Assembly (NCBI GenBank): GCA_947367115.1
Contig: CANBCW010000004.1
Location: forward strand, 1-56,261
DNA from: an uncultured Clostridia bacterium
Lineage (GTDB): Bacteria; Bacillota; Clostridia; Oscillospirales; Oscillospiraceae
Reading direction: 5' to 3'
DNA: 56,261 nucleotides
This document shows, piece by piece, positions 24,523 through 33,267 of this stretch. The notes under the pieces are model-generated. The model saw nothing but the letters and a program-made list of their open reading frames with translations, made no database searches and was not told the origin of the DNA. Both the position numbers and the translations under genes were made by a program. Position 1 is the stretch's first letter; every line of letters starts with the position of its first letter.

Positions 24523-25972
24523 AGCTGCTGTTCTTCTTCAAAAGGCCGTACTTGATATCCCAAAGCTTCTGAGAAAGGTCAACATAGTAGGTGTGGGGGT
24601 TATCAAAACGCTTGACCTCGTCCCAGAGTTTGTCCACTTGCTCCAGACAGTATGCACGAACATCCTGCAGTCTGGGGCATTCATAAACCAGCTCACCGTT
24701 CTGGAAGATGGGAACCTGCAGCTCCTTAGCCGTAAAATTATAGACCCGCTTGGTCTTCCAGGTAGCGTCAGGATCAAAAATCTCCATATCCTGACTATCA
24801 TCCACAGTCTCATCATAGACGCACATGTAGTCCGCAATGGCCTTGCCGGTATCGTTGCCGTAGAATCGGTACAGCTTCTTGTAATGGGGGTTGGTGATCT
24901 TACCCACATTCTCGGAGATCTTGATCTTGGGCTCTACAGTACCGTCCTCCCGCTCCACAGCCACCAGCTTATAAACGCCGCCGAACACAGGCTCGGAGCG
25001 GGCAGTAATCAGCCGCTCACCGACACCGAACATATCGATCTTGGCATCCTGGCGCAGCAGATCCTGAATGATATACTCATCCAAAGAGTTGGATACAGAA
25101 ATCTGACATTCCGTCCAGCCTGCGTCATCCAGCATCTTCCGGGCCTTCTGGCTCAGGTAGGCCATATCACCGGAGTCAAGACGGATACCACACTTGGTGA
25201 TGCCCTTAGGCTTCAGGACTTCATTGAACACCCGGATGGCGTTCGGAACGCCGGATTTGAGGGTGTTGTAGGTATCCACCAGCAGGGTGGCATTATTGGG
25301 GTACATCTCGCAGTAGGCCTTGAACGCCTCATATTCACTGTCGAACATCTGCACCCACGCATGAGCCATGGTACCACCGGCATAAACGCCGAAGAGCTGG
25401 TCGGAAATGGTGCAGGCAGTACCGTTACAGCCGCCGATATAGGCAGCTCTGGCACCCAGAATGGCAGCGTCAGCGCCCTGTGCCCGCCGGGAGCCGAACT
25501 CCAGCACCGTTCTGCCTTCAGCCGCCCGGACAACACGGTTGGCCTTGGTGGCGATCAGGCTCTGATGGTTCACGCTCAGCAGCAGGAAGGTCTCGATGAG
25601 CTGAGCCTGAATAGCAGGAGCCCGAACGGTAATAATGGGCTCCTTCGGGAACACCGGAGTGCCCTCAGGAACGGCCCAGATATCGCCGGTAAATTTGAAG
25701 TTGGCAAGGTAATCCAAAAATTCCTCGCTGAACAGCTTGCGCCCGCGCAGATATTCGATATCCTCCGGCTCAAAGCGCAGCTCCTGAATATACTCAATGA
25801 TCTGCTCCAGACCGGCAGCGATGGCAAAGCCACCGCCATCGGGACAGCGTCGATAGAACAGGTCAAAGTACGTAACGCGATCCTTGTAACCCTTTTCAAA
25901 ATAGCCATGCGCCATGGTCAGCTCATAAAAATCGCAGAGCATGGTCAGATTGATTTTGTCGTAAACCTTCAA
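24512..25972 (-). CDS. pncB: Nicotinate phosphoribosyltransferase
   Basis: 486 residues, the usual length. It converts nicotinate, PRPP and ATP into nicotinate mononucleotide, the first step of the Preiss-Handler NAD salvage pathway. Landmarks are DFYELTMAHGYFEKG near residue 14, EFGSRRAQGADAA around 178 with the substrate-binding Arg, GTMAHAWVQMF near 220 and GIRLDSGDMAYLS near 300. The likely start is TTG at 25972 with AGAGG upstream. It leads an operon with a small membrane protein and a GIY-YIG protein. Confidence 0.95.
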   Translation of the reverse strand: MKVYDKINLTMLCDFYELTMAHGYFEKGYKDRVTYFDLFYRRCPDGGGFAIAAGLEQIIEYIQELRFEPEDIEYLRGRKLFSEEFLDYLANFKFTGDIWAVPEGTPVFPKEPIITVRAPAIQAQLIETFLLLSVNHQSLIATKANRVVRAAEGRTVLEFGSRRAQGADAAILGARAAYIGGCNGTACTISDQLFGVYAGGTMAHAWVQMFDSEYEAFKAYCEMYPNNATLLVDTYNTLKSGVPNAIRVFNEVLKPKGITKCGIRLDSGDMAYLSQKARKMLDDAGWTECQISVSNSLDEYIIQDLLRQDAKIDMFGVGERLITARSEPVFGGVYKLVAVEREDGTVEPKIKISENVGKITNPHYKKLYRFYGNDTGKAIADYMCVYDETVDDSQDMEIFDPDATWKTKRVYNFTAKELQVPIFQNGELVYECPRLQDVRAYCLEQVDKLWDEVKRFDNPHTYYVDLSQKLWDIKYGLLKKNSSYEA

Positions 25973-26041
25973 AGGAATACACCTCTTTCGATAAAATTGT
26001 ATTTATTATACTCCACCTGATACTAAATTTCAATCCCTTTC

Positions 26042-26070
26042 TTGACATATTTGACCCCATGGGATATATT
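26042..26070 (+). promoter_or_regulatory. Promoter of the thioesterase gene
   Basis: TTGACA (26042-26047), 17-base spacer, TATATT (26065-26070). Confidence 0.8.
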
Positions 26071-26096
26071 GAAGCAAAAGCAAGGAGGTTAAAACC

Positions 26097-26483
26097 ATGG
26101 AAATTACCGTAGGAATGAAGGGTGAAGTCTCCACCCTGGTAGAAAGAGAAGATACCGCCGCCGAGGTTGGCTCCGGCAGTCTGCTCGTTTACGCCACACC
26201 CTGCATGGTCGCGCTGATGGAGGGCGCAGCCTGCGAAGCGATCACCTCATGCATGGGAGAGAATCAAACCACCGTGGGCATTGAACTAAGTATCTCCCAC
26301 CTTTCTGCCACTCCGGTGGGTCTGGAGGTGCGGGCTGAGGCAGAGGTCACCGCAGTTGACGGCAAAATCATCACCTTCAGCGTCGCCGCCTTCGATGAGA
26401 GCGGCAAGATCGGTGAAGGCACCCACAAGCGCTGCATTGTCAGCAGCCAGAAATTTCTGGAGAAAGCCTATTCCAAACTATAA
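26097..26483 (+). CDS. Hot-dog thioesterase of the FlK type
   Basis: 128 residues with the hot-dog fold pattern of fluoroacetyl-CoA thioesterase-like proteins. The FlK catalytic positions can be placed: Thr in LLVYATPCM, Glu in MVALMEGAACEAI and His in ELSISHLSATPVG. The C-terminal GEGTHKRCIV strand is also typical. It probably hydrolyses an acyl-CoA; the natural substrate of most such homologues is unknown. AGGAGG precedes the ATG. It is monocistronic with its own promoter and terminator. Confidence 0.85.
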   Translation: MEITVGMKGEVSTLVEREDTAAEVGSGSLLVYATPCMVALMEGAACEAITSCMGENQTTVGIELSISHLSATPVGLEVRAEAEVTAVDGKIITFSVAAFDESGKIGEGTHKRCIVSSQKFLEKAYSKL

Positions 26484-26490
26484 TTCAAAA

Positions 26491-26527
26491 ACAGCAGTAC
26501 GTTCAAACCGTACTGCTGTCATTTTTT
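26491..26527 (+). terminator. Terminator of the thioesterase gene
   Basis: Perfect 11-bp stem ACAGCAGTACG/CGTACTGCTGT with a 7-base loop followed by C and six T's. It touches the stop of the convergent gene. Confidence 0.9.
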
Positions 26528-27020
26528 ATGTTCTATTTTCCGGAGGCTGATTTCCCAGACTGTCCAGCAAGGCGTCCAAGCTGGCATCATGACGCGGTGC
26601 ACTGTTTTTTACGGCAGCCATGTAGGCTTTTTCATCCTCAAGATGCTGCTGTTTTACCCGATGGACACGCTTCTGTTCAGAAGACATGCCCAGAATGAGC
26701 ATCAGGCAAGTCAGCGCGCTGATAAACCAGTAAGTATAAGCTGCTGCGGATACCAGCCAATCGATCCCGGCAAAAAAGGTCATGATAACGTAAGCCAATC
26801 CCGTCGGAATGAGCCAAAGCAGCCAAAAAAGCCGCCGTTTAATTCCCGCCCAGATCAAAATGAACACACAAGGCCACAGAAAAACCATTGCCGTATCTAT
26901 GCTGCCTTTAAACGTCAAGAGAAACAAGATGCTCATCACGATCACCGTAGTGATCACCCCGACAGCCTTGAACAGCGGATGATCCGAAAGTGTCATATAT
27001 CGTTTTTTGCCTGCGTGCAT
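26526..27020 (-). CDS. Small membrane protein of unknown function
   Basis: 164 residues. After a short basic start (MHAGKKRYMTLSDHPLFK) come about four membrane helices up to residue ~115, then a charged cytosolic tail (EQKRVHRVKQQHLEDEKAYM..). No family is recognised. The ribosome-binding site is weak and no clear promoter was found. It stands alone between the thioesterase gene and the recR operon, reading in the same direction as recR but after its terminator. Confidence 0.6.
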   Translation of the reverse strand: MHAGKKRYMTLSDHPLFKAVGVITTVIVMSILFLLTFKGSIDTAMVFLWPCVFILIWAGIKRRLFWLLWLIPTGLAYVIMTFFAGIDWLVSAAAYTYWFISALTCLMLILGMSSEQKRVHRVKQQHLEDEKAYMAAVKNSAPRHDASLDALLDSLGNQPPENRT

Positions 27021-27091
27021 TGCGTTTACCAGCTTTCTTTCGTTTAATATTTTTTATCATATCACACACAAAGACTAAACGCAACAGAAAA

Positions 27092-27120
27092 AGCGACAGT
27101 TCGTTGGAAGAACCGTCGCT
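27092..27120 (-). terminator. Terminator of the dnaX-ybaB-recR operon
   Basis: AGCGAC-GGTTC pairs with GAAC-TGTCGCT (one wobble) around TTCCAAC. On the minus strand it is followed by TTTTTCTGTT, just after the recR stop. Confidence 0.85.
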
Positions 27121-27134
27121 AAATCAAAATTGAA

Positions 27135-27734
27135 TTATATTTCCTGTCTGCCTTCCAGTGCCCGGGACAGGGTCACCTCATCGGCATATTCAAGCTGGCT
27201 GCCAACAGGCACGCCGTAGGCAAGCCGGGTCACCCTGATCTCCATGGGACGCAGGAGCCGGGATATGTACATTGCCGTAGCTTCGCCCTCGGTATCCGGA
27301 TTCGTCGCCATAATGACCTCGCGTACTTCACCGGTGGCCACCCGGTGCAAAAGCTCCCGAATCTTGATGTCATCCTGACTCACATGGTTCAGCGGCGAGA
27401 TCACGCCATGCAGCACATGGTACACGCCGCCAAATTCACGGCTGCGTTCCATCGCGATCACATCTTTGGGTTCTGCGACAACGCAGATCTGCCCCTTGTC
27501 ACGCATATCATCATCGCAGATGGGACAAATCTCTCGATCCGTCAGGTTCTGGCAAACCGGACAAGTGTGCACCGTTTTCTTCGCTTCCAATATTGCGTTG
27601 GCAAAGCCTTCCGCATCTTCCAGCGGTAAACTTAATACATGGAATGCAAGGCGCTGGGCGGTCTTGCCGCCAATGCCGGGAAGCCGTGCAAACTGGTCTG
27701 CCAGCTCCTGCAGCGCGGCGGGAAAATACTGCAT
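27135..27734 (-). CDS. recR: Recombination mediator RecR
   Basis: 199 residues, full length. Order of parts: N-terminal helix-hairpin-helix (RLPGIGGKTAQRLAFHVL), a C4 zinc finger (CPVCQNLTDREICPICDD, residues ~57-74), then the Toprim domain with VVAEPKDVIAMERS and EVIMATNPDTEGEATAMYI. With RecO it loads RecA on single-stranded gaps. It lies 9 bases after ybaB in the classic dnaX-ybaB-recR operon. Confidence 0.97.
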   Translation of the reverse strand: MQYFPAALQELADQFARLPGIGGKTAQRLAFHVLSLPLEDAEGFANAILEAKKTVHTCPVCQNLTDREICPICDDDMRDKGQICVVAEPKDVIAMERSREFGGVYHVLHGVISPLNHVSQDDIKIRELLHRVATGEVREVIMATNPDTEGEATAMYISRLLRPMEIRVTRLAYGVPVGSQLEYADEVTLSRALEGRQEI

Positions 27735-27743
27735 ATTTCCCCC

Positions 27744-28091
27744 TTAGAACAGTCCGCCCAGGTTCATGCCGCCGGTAAGACGGGACATATTCTGAGCAGC
27801 CTCCGCGTCGGCAGTGCGCATCGCTTCGTTGACCGCGGCAATGACCATATCCTGCAGCATCTCCACATCATCAGGATCCACTGCCTCAGGGTTGATCGTA
27901 AGTCCAACAACCTCATGCTTGCCGTTGACCGTGGCGGAAACCATGCCGCCGCCTGCGTTCGCCGTGTAGGTAGCCTTCTCCTGCTCTTCCTGCATGCGAA
28001 TCAGCTCCTGCTGCATCTTCTGCGCCTGCTTCATCATCTGCATCTGGTTCATGCCGCCAGGCATGCCACCCCGAAATCCACCTTTAGCCAT
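27744..28091 (-). CDS. YbaB/EbfC nucleoid-associated protein
   Basis: 115 residues. A Gly/Met-rich N-terminus (KGGFRGGMPGGMNQMQMM) leads into the helical MKQAQKMQQELIRMQEE and the conserved strand GGGMVSATVNGKHEVVGLTI, closing with the ELLQDM-like helix LQDMVIAAVNEA. It binds DNA as a dimer. It sits between dnaX and recR, the usual place, 12 bases after dnaX. Confidence 0.95.
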   Translation of the reverse strand: MAKGGFRGGMPGGMNQMQMMKQAQKMQQELIRMQEEQEKATYTANAGGGMVSATVNGKHEVVGLTINPEAVDPDDVEMLQDMVIAAVNEAMRTADAEAAQNMSRLTGGMNLGGLF

Positions 28092-28103
28092 ATCAAAATC
28101 TCC

Positions 28104-29723
28104 TTATTCTTTGATCTTAATAATATCCGAATGAGCCCTGCCAAAATTCAGCAGCTGCTCCATTTTCTCATTATTTTCCGGTCGCGCGGATTGATCCACC
28201 GCCTTCGCCGTCACAGGTCTGCCCAGCTGCGCAGTCGCCTTCCGGCTGACAAGCTCGAGAATCGCGGGCTTATTCACCTGCTCCAAGGTAAAGCTGTTGG
28301 AACACCGCAGAACGACCTGATTGCCTTGAAGAATCCCCTGTACCGGAGCATTCGGGGTCGGCACAAAGAAGCCTGATACGGGAGGCTTCAATTCCCGGCG
28401 GACAGCAGACACCAGATCTGTCCAGAAGCCCATAGGGACAGGTGCTGCCGGTTCCTCTTCCATGATCGGCGGCGCATCCGCATCGTCGGGAACAGGAGGA
28501 CGTTCCTCATCATCCGGCTCGACAGGCCTGCCGGCCGGAATGGGAGCTGCAACAGCCGCCACAAAGCTGCCGCTTTTGATCTGCTCCTCCAGTCTCGTCA
28601 GACGCGCGTTTAAGCTCTCGGCATCCAGAGAAAGCTCCGGCTGGCACAGGGACAGAATACAAAGCTCCGCATCCATCCGGCGGCTGGCACTGCGGGTAAA
28701 GCCCGCCATTGTCTGCTGCAGCTGCGTCATCATCCGAACCAATTCACCACCAGAGAAACGTTGAGCAAGCTGCCCTGCCTCACGCTCGGTAGAGACGCCG
28801 GAAAGCATAGTAATGCCGGAATTTCCGGCAGTTTTCAGCACCATCAGATCCCGGGTCAGGCAGGCCAGTTCATCCAGCATGGCACCCAGATCCTTCCCCT
28901 CGGCATAAAGCCGGTTGAACAGTTCCAGAGCTTTGCCCGAATTATGATCCGCGATATACGCCATCATTTCAGCGCATTTCTGCTCGCCGGCGATACCAAG
29001 ACAGCTATAAACACGCTCAGCATTCAGCTCACCGGTGGTAGCAGAGGCGCACTGGTCAAGCAGGCTCAAGCCATCACGCATACCGCCGTCGGCAAGTCGG
29101 GCCAGCACTCGCGCCGCACCATCATCAAGGTCGATATTCTCCTGATAAGCAACAAATTGAAGCCGTGCGGCAATATCCTCCTGGCTGATACGCCGGAAGG
29201 AAAACCGCTGACAGCGGGACAAAATAGTTGCCGGAACCTTATGAAGCTCCGTAGTTGCCAGAATAAACATTAAATGCTCAGGCGGCTCCTCAATGATCTT
29301 CAGCAGTGCGTTGAAAGCCGAGATGGAAAGCATATGCACCTCATCGATGATGTACACACGCATCTTCACCTGAGAGGGTGTATAAATTGCATCGTCACGC
29401 AGGTCACGAACATTGTCAACGCCGTTGTTGGAGGCAGCATCGATCTCCAGAACATCCATGCAGGCACCACTGTCGATGGTTCGGCAGGCCGTGCAGCAGT
29501 TGCAGGGATTGCCGTCCTGGGGATTTTCACAGTTGACCGCTTTCGCCAAAATTTTGGCGCAGCTGGTCTTGCCCGTGCCCCGGGAACCGGTGAACAGATA
29601 CGCATGGCTTAAATGGCCGGTCTGCAGCTGCGTTTTCAGCGTCTGTGTAACCGCCATCTGCCCCGAAACGTCATCGAAAGTCTGAGGCCTGTATTTACGA
29701 TATAAAGCTTGATAAGCTGACAT
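28104..29723 (-). CDS. dnaX: DNA polymerase III subunit gamma/tau
   Basis: About 539 residues. It begins MSAYQALYRKYRPQTFDDV. The AAA+ clamp-loader part shows Walker A GSRGTGKTS, a zinc module (C..CNCCTAC), Walker B VYIIDEVHML, sensor 1 LATTELHKVPATILSRCQRF and then the collar domain III. The C-terminal tau-like region carries an acidic, Pro-rich linker (DDEERPPVPDDADAPP) and ends with a domain resembling the clamp-loader tail. ATG 29723 has GAGG upstream; the longer frame to 29798 would enter the SRP RNA terminator. No obvious programmed frameshift slip site was seen. Confidence 0.95.
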   Translation of the reverse strand: MSAYQALYRKYRPQTFDDVSGQMAVTQTLKTQLQTGHLSHAYLFTGSRGTGKTSCAKILAKAVNCENPQDGNPCNCCTACRTIDSGACMDVLEIDAASNNGVDNVRDLRDDAIYTPSQVKMRVYIIDEVHMLSISAFNALLKIIEEPPEHLMFILATTELHKVPATILSRCQRFSFRRISQEDIAARLQFVAYQENIDLDDGAARVLARLADGGMRDGLSLLDQCASATTGELNAERVYSCLGIAGEQKCAEMMAYIADHNSGKALELFNRLYAEGKDLGAMLDELACLTRDLMVLKTAGNSGITMLSGVSTEREAGQLAQRFSGGELVRMMTQLQQTMAGFTRSASRRMDAELCILSLCQPELSLDAESLNARLTRLEEQIKSGSFVAAVAAPIPAGRPVEPDDEERPPVPDDADAPPIMEEEPAAPVPMGFWTDLVSAVRRELKPPVSGFFVPTPNAPVQGILQGNQVVLRCSNSFTLEQVNKPAILELVSRKATAQLGRPVTAKAVDQSARPENNEKMEQLLNFGRAHSDIIKIKE

Positions 29724-29762
29724 GAACCTCATCCTTTCTGTCAATTTTGAGAAGCTGTCCCC

Positions 29763-30070
29763 AAAAAAGACCGGCTCATAACAAGATCGCACACCCACAT
29801 TTGAACCTGCTGAATACCCGGAAGCTCCGCAGCCAGCTCAGGAACGGCAGCCTCGCGGCACACGGAAAGATCCGCTTAATGCTGCTCGGTTCCCCGCCTG
29901 ACATGGTTCACGGGTTTCCGTTGCGCAAGACCGTTCCGTCAACGCTACTTACGAAGCGCGGACAGCACTCAGACAAGCCCGGGTGTGGGAATTCATCCCC
30001 GCTGTAGCGGATTGCAGGTAACAGGGCACCGCTATCTCCCCGACTAGTGCGACCTTGTTACGAGCCGGTC
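29763..30070 (-). ncRNA. ffs: Signal recognition particle RNA, large Gram-positive type, with precursor stem
   Basis: The RNA is about 255 bases between 29792 and 30047. Near the 5' end the Alu-domain sequence GGGGAGATAGCGGTGCCCTG and TGCAATCCGCTA are visible. The SRP54-binding hairpin appears as GTCAGGCGGGGAACCGAGCA, with the GGAA loop and the asymmetric-loop bases. Beyond the core, 24-base flanks (30047-30070 and 29769-29792) pair almost perfectly with two wobbles, and a run of six T's follows (29763-29768). This long stem is probably the RNase III processing site and the terminator in one. It lies 40 bases upstream of dnaX, a conserved arrangement in Firmicutes. Confidence 0.93.
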
Positions 30071-30100
30071 AGCTTGCAACAAGGTTATTCGATTGGAAAA

Positions 30101-30322
30101 TCAATTCATCTTGCTATCGATGAAATCAGCCAGCTCCTGGAACGTAGTGATCTTCTGATCCTCCATCTCCAGCTCGATGCCCAGTTCGCTCTCCAGATCC
30201 ATTACCATCTCGACAACGTCCAGAGAATCGATGCCCAAGCTCTCGAAGGTGCTGTCGGGAGTGATCTCCGAAGCATCGAGTTCAAGCTGCTTGGCCGCGT
30301 AAGCTACCAGTTTTTCGTACAT
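30101..30322 (-). CDS. acpP: Acyl carrier protein
   Basis: 73 residues with the phosphopantetheine serine in LGIDSLDVVEMVM (Ser ~ residue 31). It carries growing acyl chains in fatty-acid synthesis after modification by AcpS. GGAGG precedes the ATG and there is a good promoter. It stands alone next to the SRP RNA rather than in a fab operon, so this may be an additional copy or a separately controlled one. Confidence 0.93.
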   Translation of the reverse strand: MYEKLVAYAAKQLELDASEITPDSTFESLGIDSLDVVEMVMDLESELGIELEMEDQKITTFQELADFIDSKMN

Positions 30323-30367
30323 AGTTTAATCCTCCAGTAGTGTTCTCTCTAAAGCTATGCTTTCTGT

Positions 30368-30396
30368 ATTTTATAGCAAGACCGCTCTTTTGTCAA
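30368..30396 (-). promoter_or_regulatory. Promoter of acpP
   Basis: TTGACA (30391-30396), 17-base spacer, TAAAAT (30368-30373) on the minus strand. Confidence 0.75.
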
Positions 30397-30406
30397 TGGT
30401 GGTTTT

Positions 30407-31618
30407 TTATACACTCATGCCAGCCGCATAAGCCGTAGCCCACGCGATCTGAAGGTTGAAGCCACCGGTATAAGCATCGCAGTCAATGATCTCCCCGGCA
30501 AAATACAGCCCGGGAACCAGCTTCGACTCCATGGTCTTGGGGTCAATTTCTCCCACCTTGATGCCGCCTGAGGTAATGATGGCCTCAGCCACCGGGCGTT
30601 TGCCGCTGATCTCCACCGGGAAGGCCTTCAGCAGCTCTACCAATGCTCGGCGCTGCTGCTTATTCAAGGAATTGGCCTGTAAGCCCGGATCAATATGCAG
30701 CCGTCTCAGCACCACCGGGATCATACTGCGGGGCAGCAGATCCGTCAGAGCATTTTCCATGGACCGGTTTTTATACATTTGCAGATCCCGCAGAAGCCGG
30801 TCATTGAGCTTTGCCTCATCCAAAGCGGGTTTCAGATCGATCAGCAAACGGCACCCTTCCCCTTTTAAATGGGCACTGGCGCTGAGCACCGTAGGGCCGG
30901 ATACGCCAAAATGGGTAAAAAGCAGCTCTCCAAAGTCAGTAAAAAGAACCTTTCCCTTACCATTGAGCAATTTTACAGAAACATTTCGCAGGCTCAACCC
31001 CTGCATTTCGGCGCAGTCCGGTTCGGCTTCCAGAGGCACCAGAGACCCTTCTGCGGGGGTAACCGTATGACCCAGGCGGCGCGCAAGCTCATAGCCATCA
31101 CCGGTAGAGCCGGTTGTCGGATAAGACAGTCCGCCGGTGGCCAGAAGCACCCAATCGGAATCAATTTTTTCCTGCCCTACCGCCACACCGGTAACATTCC
31201 CATCTTTCGTGAGAATATCCGTGACCCGGCCGATGCGCACCGTCACGCCGCTGCGGCGCAGTTCTTTTTGAAGAACATCCAAAATAGACACACTGCGGTC
31301 ACTGACCGGAAAGACCCGGTTGCCCCGTTCTGTCTTCAAAGCGCAGCCGCTGTCCTCAAAGAAACGCTTGACGCGTTCCGGCGGACAGGCCGCCATGGCG
31401 CTGAACAGGAACCGCCCATTGCGGGGAATATTCCGCAGGATCTCGTTCGAATCACAGTCATTGGTCACGTTGCAGCGACCCTTACCGGTGATCAGAAGTT
31501 TCTTCCCCAGACGGTCATTTCGTTCCAGAAGAAGCACCTTTTTCCCACGCCGGGCGGCGGTAATAGCCGCGAACATGCCCGCAGGACCGCCGCCGATCAC
31601 GATTCCATCATATTTCAT
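30407..31618 (-). CDS. YhiN/HI0933-family flavoprotein
   Basis: 403 residues. The dinucleotide-binding motif GGGPAGMFAAITAARRGKKV is at the N-terminus, followed by LLERNDRLGKKLLITGKGRCNVTN, the hallmark of the HI0933/YhiN family. LLATGGLSYPTTGSTGDGY and the C-terminal GLYFAGEIIDCDAYTGGFNLQ complete it. The protein should bind FAD; its reaction is not established (an NAD(P)/FAD-dependent oxidoreductase). Its ATG overlaps the stop of the upstream RpiR-type regulator by ATGA, so the two are co-expressed. Confidence 0.92.
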   Translation of the reverse strand: MKYDGIVIGGGPAGMFAAITAARRGKKVLLLERNDRLGKKLLITGKGRCNVTNDCDSNEILRNIPRNGRFLFSAMAACPPERVKRFFEDSGCALKTERGNRVFPVSDRSVSILDVLQKELRRSGVTVRIGRVTDILTKDGNVTGVAVGQEKIDSDWVLLATGGLSYPTTGSTGDGYELARRLGHTVTPAEGSLVPLEAEPDCAEMQGLSLRNVSVKLLNGKGKVLFTDFGELLFTHFGVSGPTVLSASAHLKGEGCRLLIDLKPALDEAKLNDRLLRDLQMYKNRSMENALTDLLPRSMIPVVLRRLHIDPGLQANSLNKQQRRALVELLKAFPVEISGKRPVAEAIITSGGIKVGEIDPKTMESKLVPGLYFAGEIIDCDAYTGGFNLQIAWATAYAAGMSV

Positions 31619-32484
31619 ACGTTTTCGACCCGCTTCTCATAAACATCATAATCAGACCAGATATTCTCCAGAGCATCCAGCCGCTTGGCAAGTTCCACGC
31701 TGCGCCGGGCTGTCACGCCCACAATCAAAGCATTGACTACGCTCAGAGGCGCTACCAGAGAATCTACCAATGAAACCATGTCGCTCTTGGCAAGCAATAC
31801 GATATCGCATTCCTGTGCCAAAGGTGACAGCTTACTGTCCGTCAGGCCAATGACCACCGCACCGGCGCTGGCGCAATATTTGGCACCCTTCACGATGGTC
31901 GTGCTGTACCGTGGGAAGCTAAAAGCGATGATGGCATCATCGGAATTGACTCCTACGATCTGCTCAAACATCTCGCCCGCCCCGGATGCCGTAACGATAT
32001 GGACATTATCGGACAGATATCGCAGATAATAGCCCAAAAAGTTCGCCAGCGGTGCCGCGGATCGAACGCCCAAAATAAAGACACGCTTGGCAGCAACAAT
32101 GGCATCAACCGCATTTCGGAAGTCCTCCCGGCTCAGTGTTTCATCCGTCCGGCGCAGCTTTTCCGCATCGGACTGCAGAACCATGGAAACGATATCCTGA
32201 TCCCCGATTCGGTCAGATGCCACTTCCAGACGCTGAACGGAAGTCAGCCGATTGAGCACCATTTCCTGCATCGCCTTCTGCATGCTCGGATAGCCGTCAA
32301 ACCCAAGGCTTACAGCGAAGCGAACCACAGTCGATTCGGAGACCCCCACCGTCTTCCCCAGCTTAGCGGCAGTCATAAAAGCCGCCTTATCATATTCATC
32401 CAGAATGTACTGCGCGATCCGGCGCTGTCCTTTTGAAAAAACCGACGCGTTGGCCTGCAGCGCAGTCATGATATCGTTACCCAT
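31615..32484 (-). CDS. MurR/RpiR-family transcriptional regulator
   Basis: 289 residues. The N-terminal RpiR helix-turn-helix (KGQRRIAQYILDEYDKAAFM..SESTVVRFAVSLGFDGYPSM, residues ~18-62) is followed by a SIS domain (VFILGVRSAAPLANFLGYYL; IAFSFPRYSTTIVKGA) that would bind a sugar phosphate. GGAGG lies six bases before the ATG. It is coupled to the YhiN-like gene by ATGA. No sugar catabolic genes are nearby, so its target is unknown; autoregulation is possible. Confidence 0.92.
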   Translation of the reverse strand: MGNDIMTALQANASVFSKGQRRIAQYILDEYDKAAFMTAAKLGKTVGVSESTVVRFAVSLGFDGYPSMQKAMQEMVLNRLTSVQRLEVASDRIGDQDIVSMVLQSDAEKLRRTDETLSREDFRNAVDAIVAAKRVFILGVRSAAPLANFLGYYLRYLSDNVHIVTASGAGEMFEQIVGVNSDDAIIAFSFPRYSTTIVKGAKYCASAGAVVIGLTDSKLSPLAQECDIVLLAKSDMVSLVDSLVAPLSVVNALIVGVTARRSVELAKRLDALENIWSDYDVYEKRVENV

Positions 32485-32512
32485 ACGGCACCTCCATCAT
32501 TTTTCTTGCTTC

Positions 32513-32541
32513 ATAGTAACAGACAGCCTGCACTTTTGCAA
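32513..32541 (-). promoter_or_regulatory. Promoter of the RpiR-type regulator
   Basis: TTGCAA (32536-32541), 17-base spacer, TACTAT (32513-32518). The -35 box lies in the loop region of the preceding hairpin. Confidence 0.55.
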
Positions 32542-32550
32542 GTGCAGGCT
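32525..32550 (-). terminator. Hairpin after rluB
   Basis: Perfect 11-bp stem AGCCTGCACTT/AAGTGCAGGCT with a 4-base loop. No good T-tract follows on the minus strand, so it may be a weak terminator or an operator. Confidence 0.5.
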
Positions 32551-32565
32551 GCCAAAATTGCAAAA

Positions 32566-33267
32566 TTATTTTTTTAGATGATCGATCTCATCCTGCGTCA
32601 AATACCGCCAGGAGCCCTTTTTCAGATCACCCAGGCGCACCGCGCCCTCAGCAACGCGGCGGAGTCTTGTTACGTGCATCCCCGCCGCCTGGCACATCCG
32701 GCGTATCTGACGGTTACGCCCTTCGTGGATGGTGATGTACAGCCGTGCCTTATCCTCCTGTACGGACAGCAGCTTGATTCTGGGTGTCTTGATGGTATAG
32801 CCGTCGATGGTGATGGGTTTCTCCAGCCGTTTTTCACCACCGGGTGCGAAATGTGTGACCCAAACCTCATAAGTTTTGTCCACTTCTGCCTTCGGATGCA
32901 TCAAATGATTGGCAAACTCCCCATCATTGGTCAGCAAAAGCAAGCCTTCCGAGTCCATATCCAGCCGTCCGATGGGATAGACTCGCTTGCCGCAGTCTAC
33001 AAGCTGGATCACATTCGGTCTCCCTTTTTCATCGGACAGCGTGGTCACGAAGCCTCTTGGTTTATGAAGCATGATGTACACATTCTCGTCGCCGGATGGG
33101 ATCACGCTCCCATCCAGCTCAATGGTATCCACATCAGGATCTGCCGATTGGCCTAACGATGCCGCCAGACCATTCACTTTTACCCGTCCGGCGGCGATCA
33201 GCCCCTCCGCCTTTCGCCGGGAGCAAATCCCCCGGGCTGCAAGTATTTTCTGCAAGCGTTCCGTCAT
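32566..33267 (-). CDS. rluB: Pseudouridine synthase, RluB/RsuA family
   Basis: 233 residues. An S4 RNA-binding domain (RLQKILAARGICSRRKAEGLI, VKVNG) is followed by the synthase domain. The catalytic Asp is in YPIGRLDMDSEGLLLLTNDG (~ residue 102), and HEGRNRQIRRMCQAAGM gives the family C-terminal motif. It isomerises uridine in 23S (RluB, position 2605 in E. coli numbering) or 16S rRNA. Position at the end of the scpA-scpB-...-dacF cluster matches the B. subtilis rluB neighbourhood and supports the name. ATGA overlap with dacF. Confidence 0.92.
   Translation of the reverse strand: MTERLQKILAARGICSRRKAEGLIAAGRVKVNGLAASLGQSADPDVDTIELDGSVIPSGDENVYIMLHKPRGFVTTLSDEKGRPNVIQLVDCGKRVYPIGRLDMDSEGLLLLTNDGEFANHLMHPKAEVDKTYEVWVTHFAPGGEKRLEKPITIDGYTIKTPRIKLLSVQEDKARLYITIHEGRNRQIRRMCQAAGMHVTRLRRVAEGAVRLGDLKKGSWRYLTQDEIDHLKK

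Noticed and set aside
29723..29798. Longer N-terminus for DnaX
   Set aside because: The extension runs into the SRP RNA terminator, while ATG 29723 gives the standard MSAYQALYRKYRP start.
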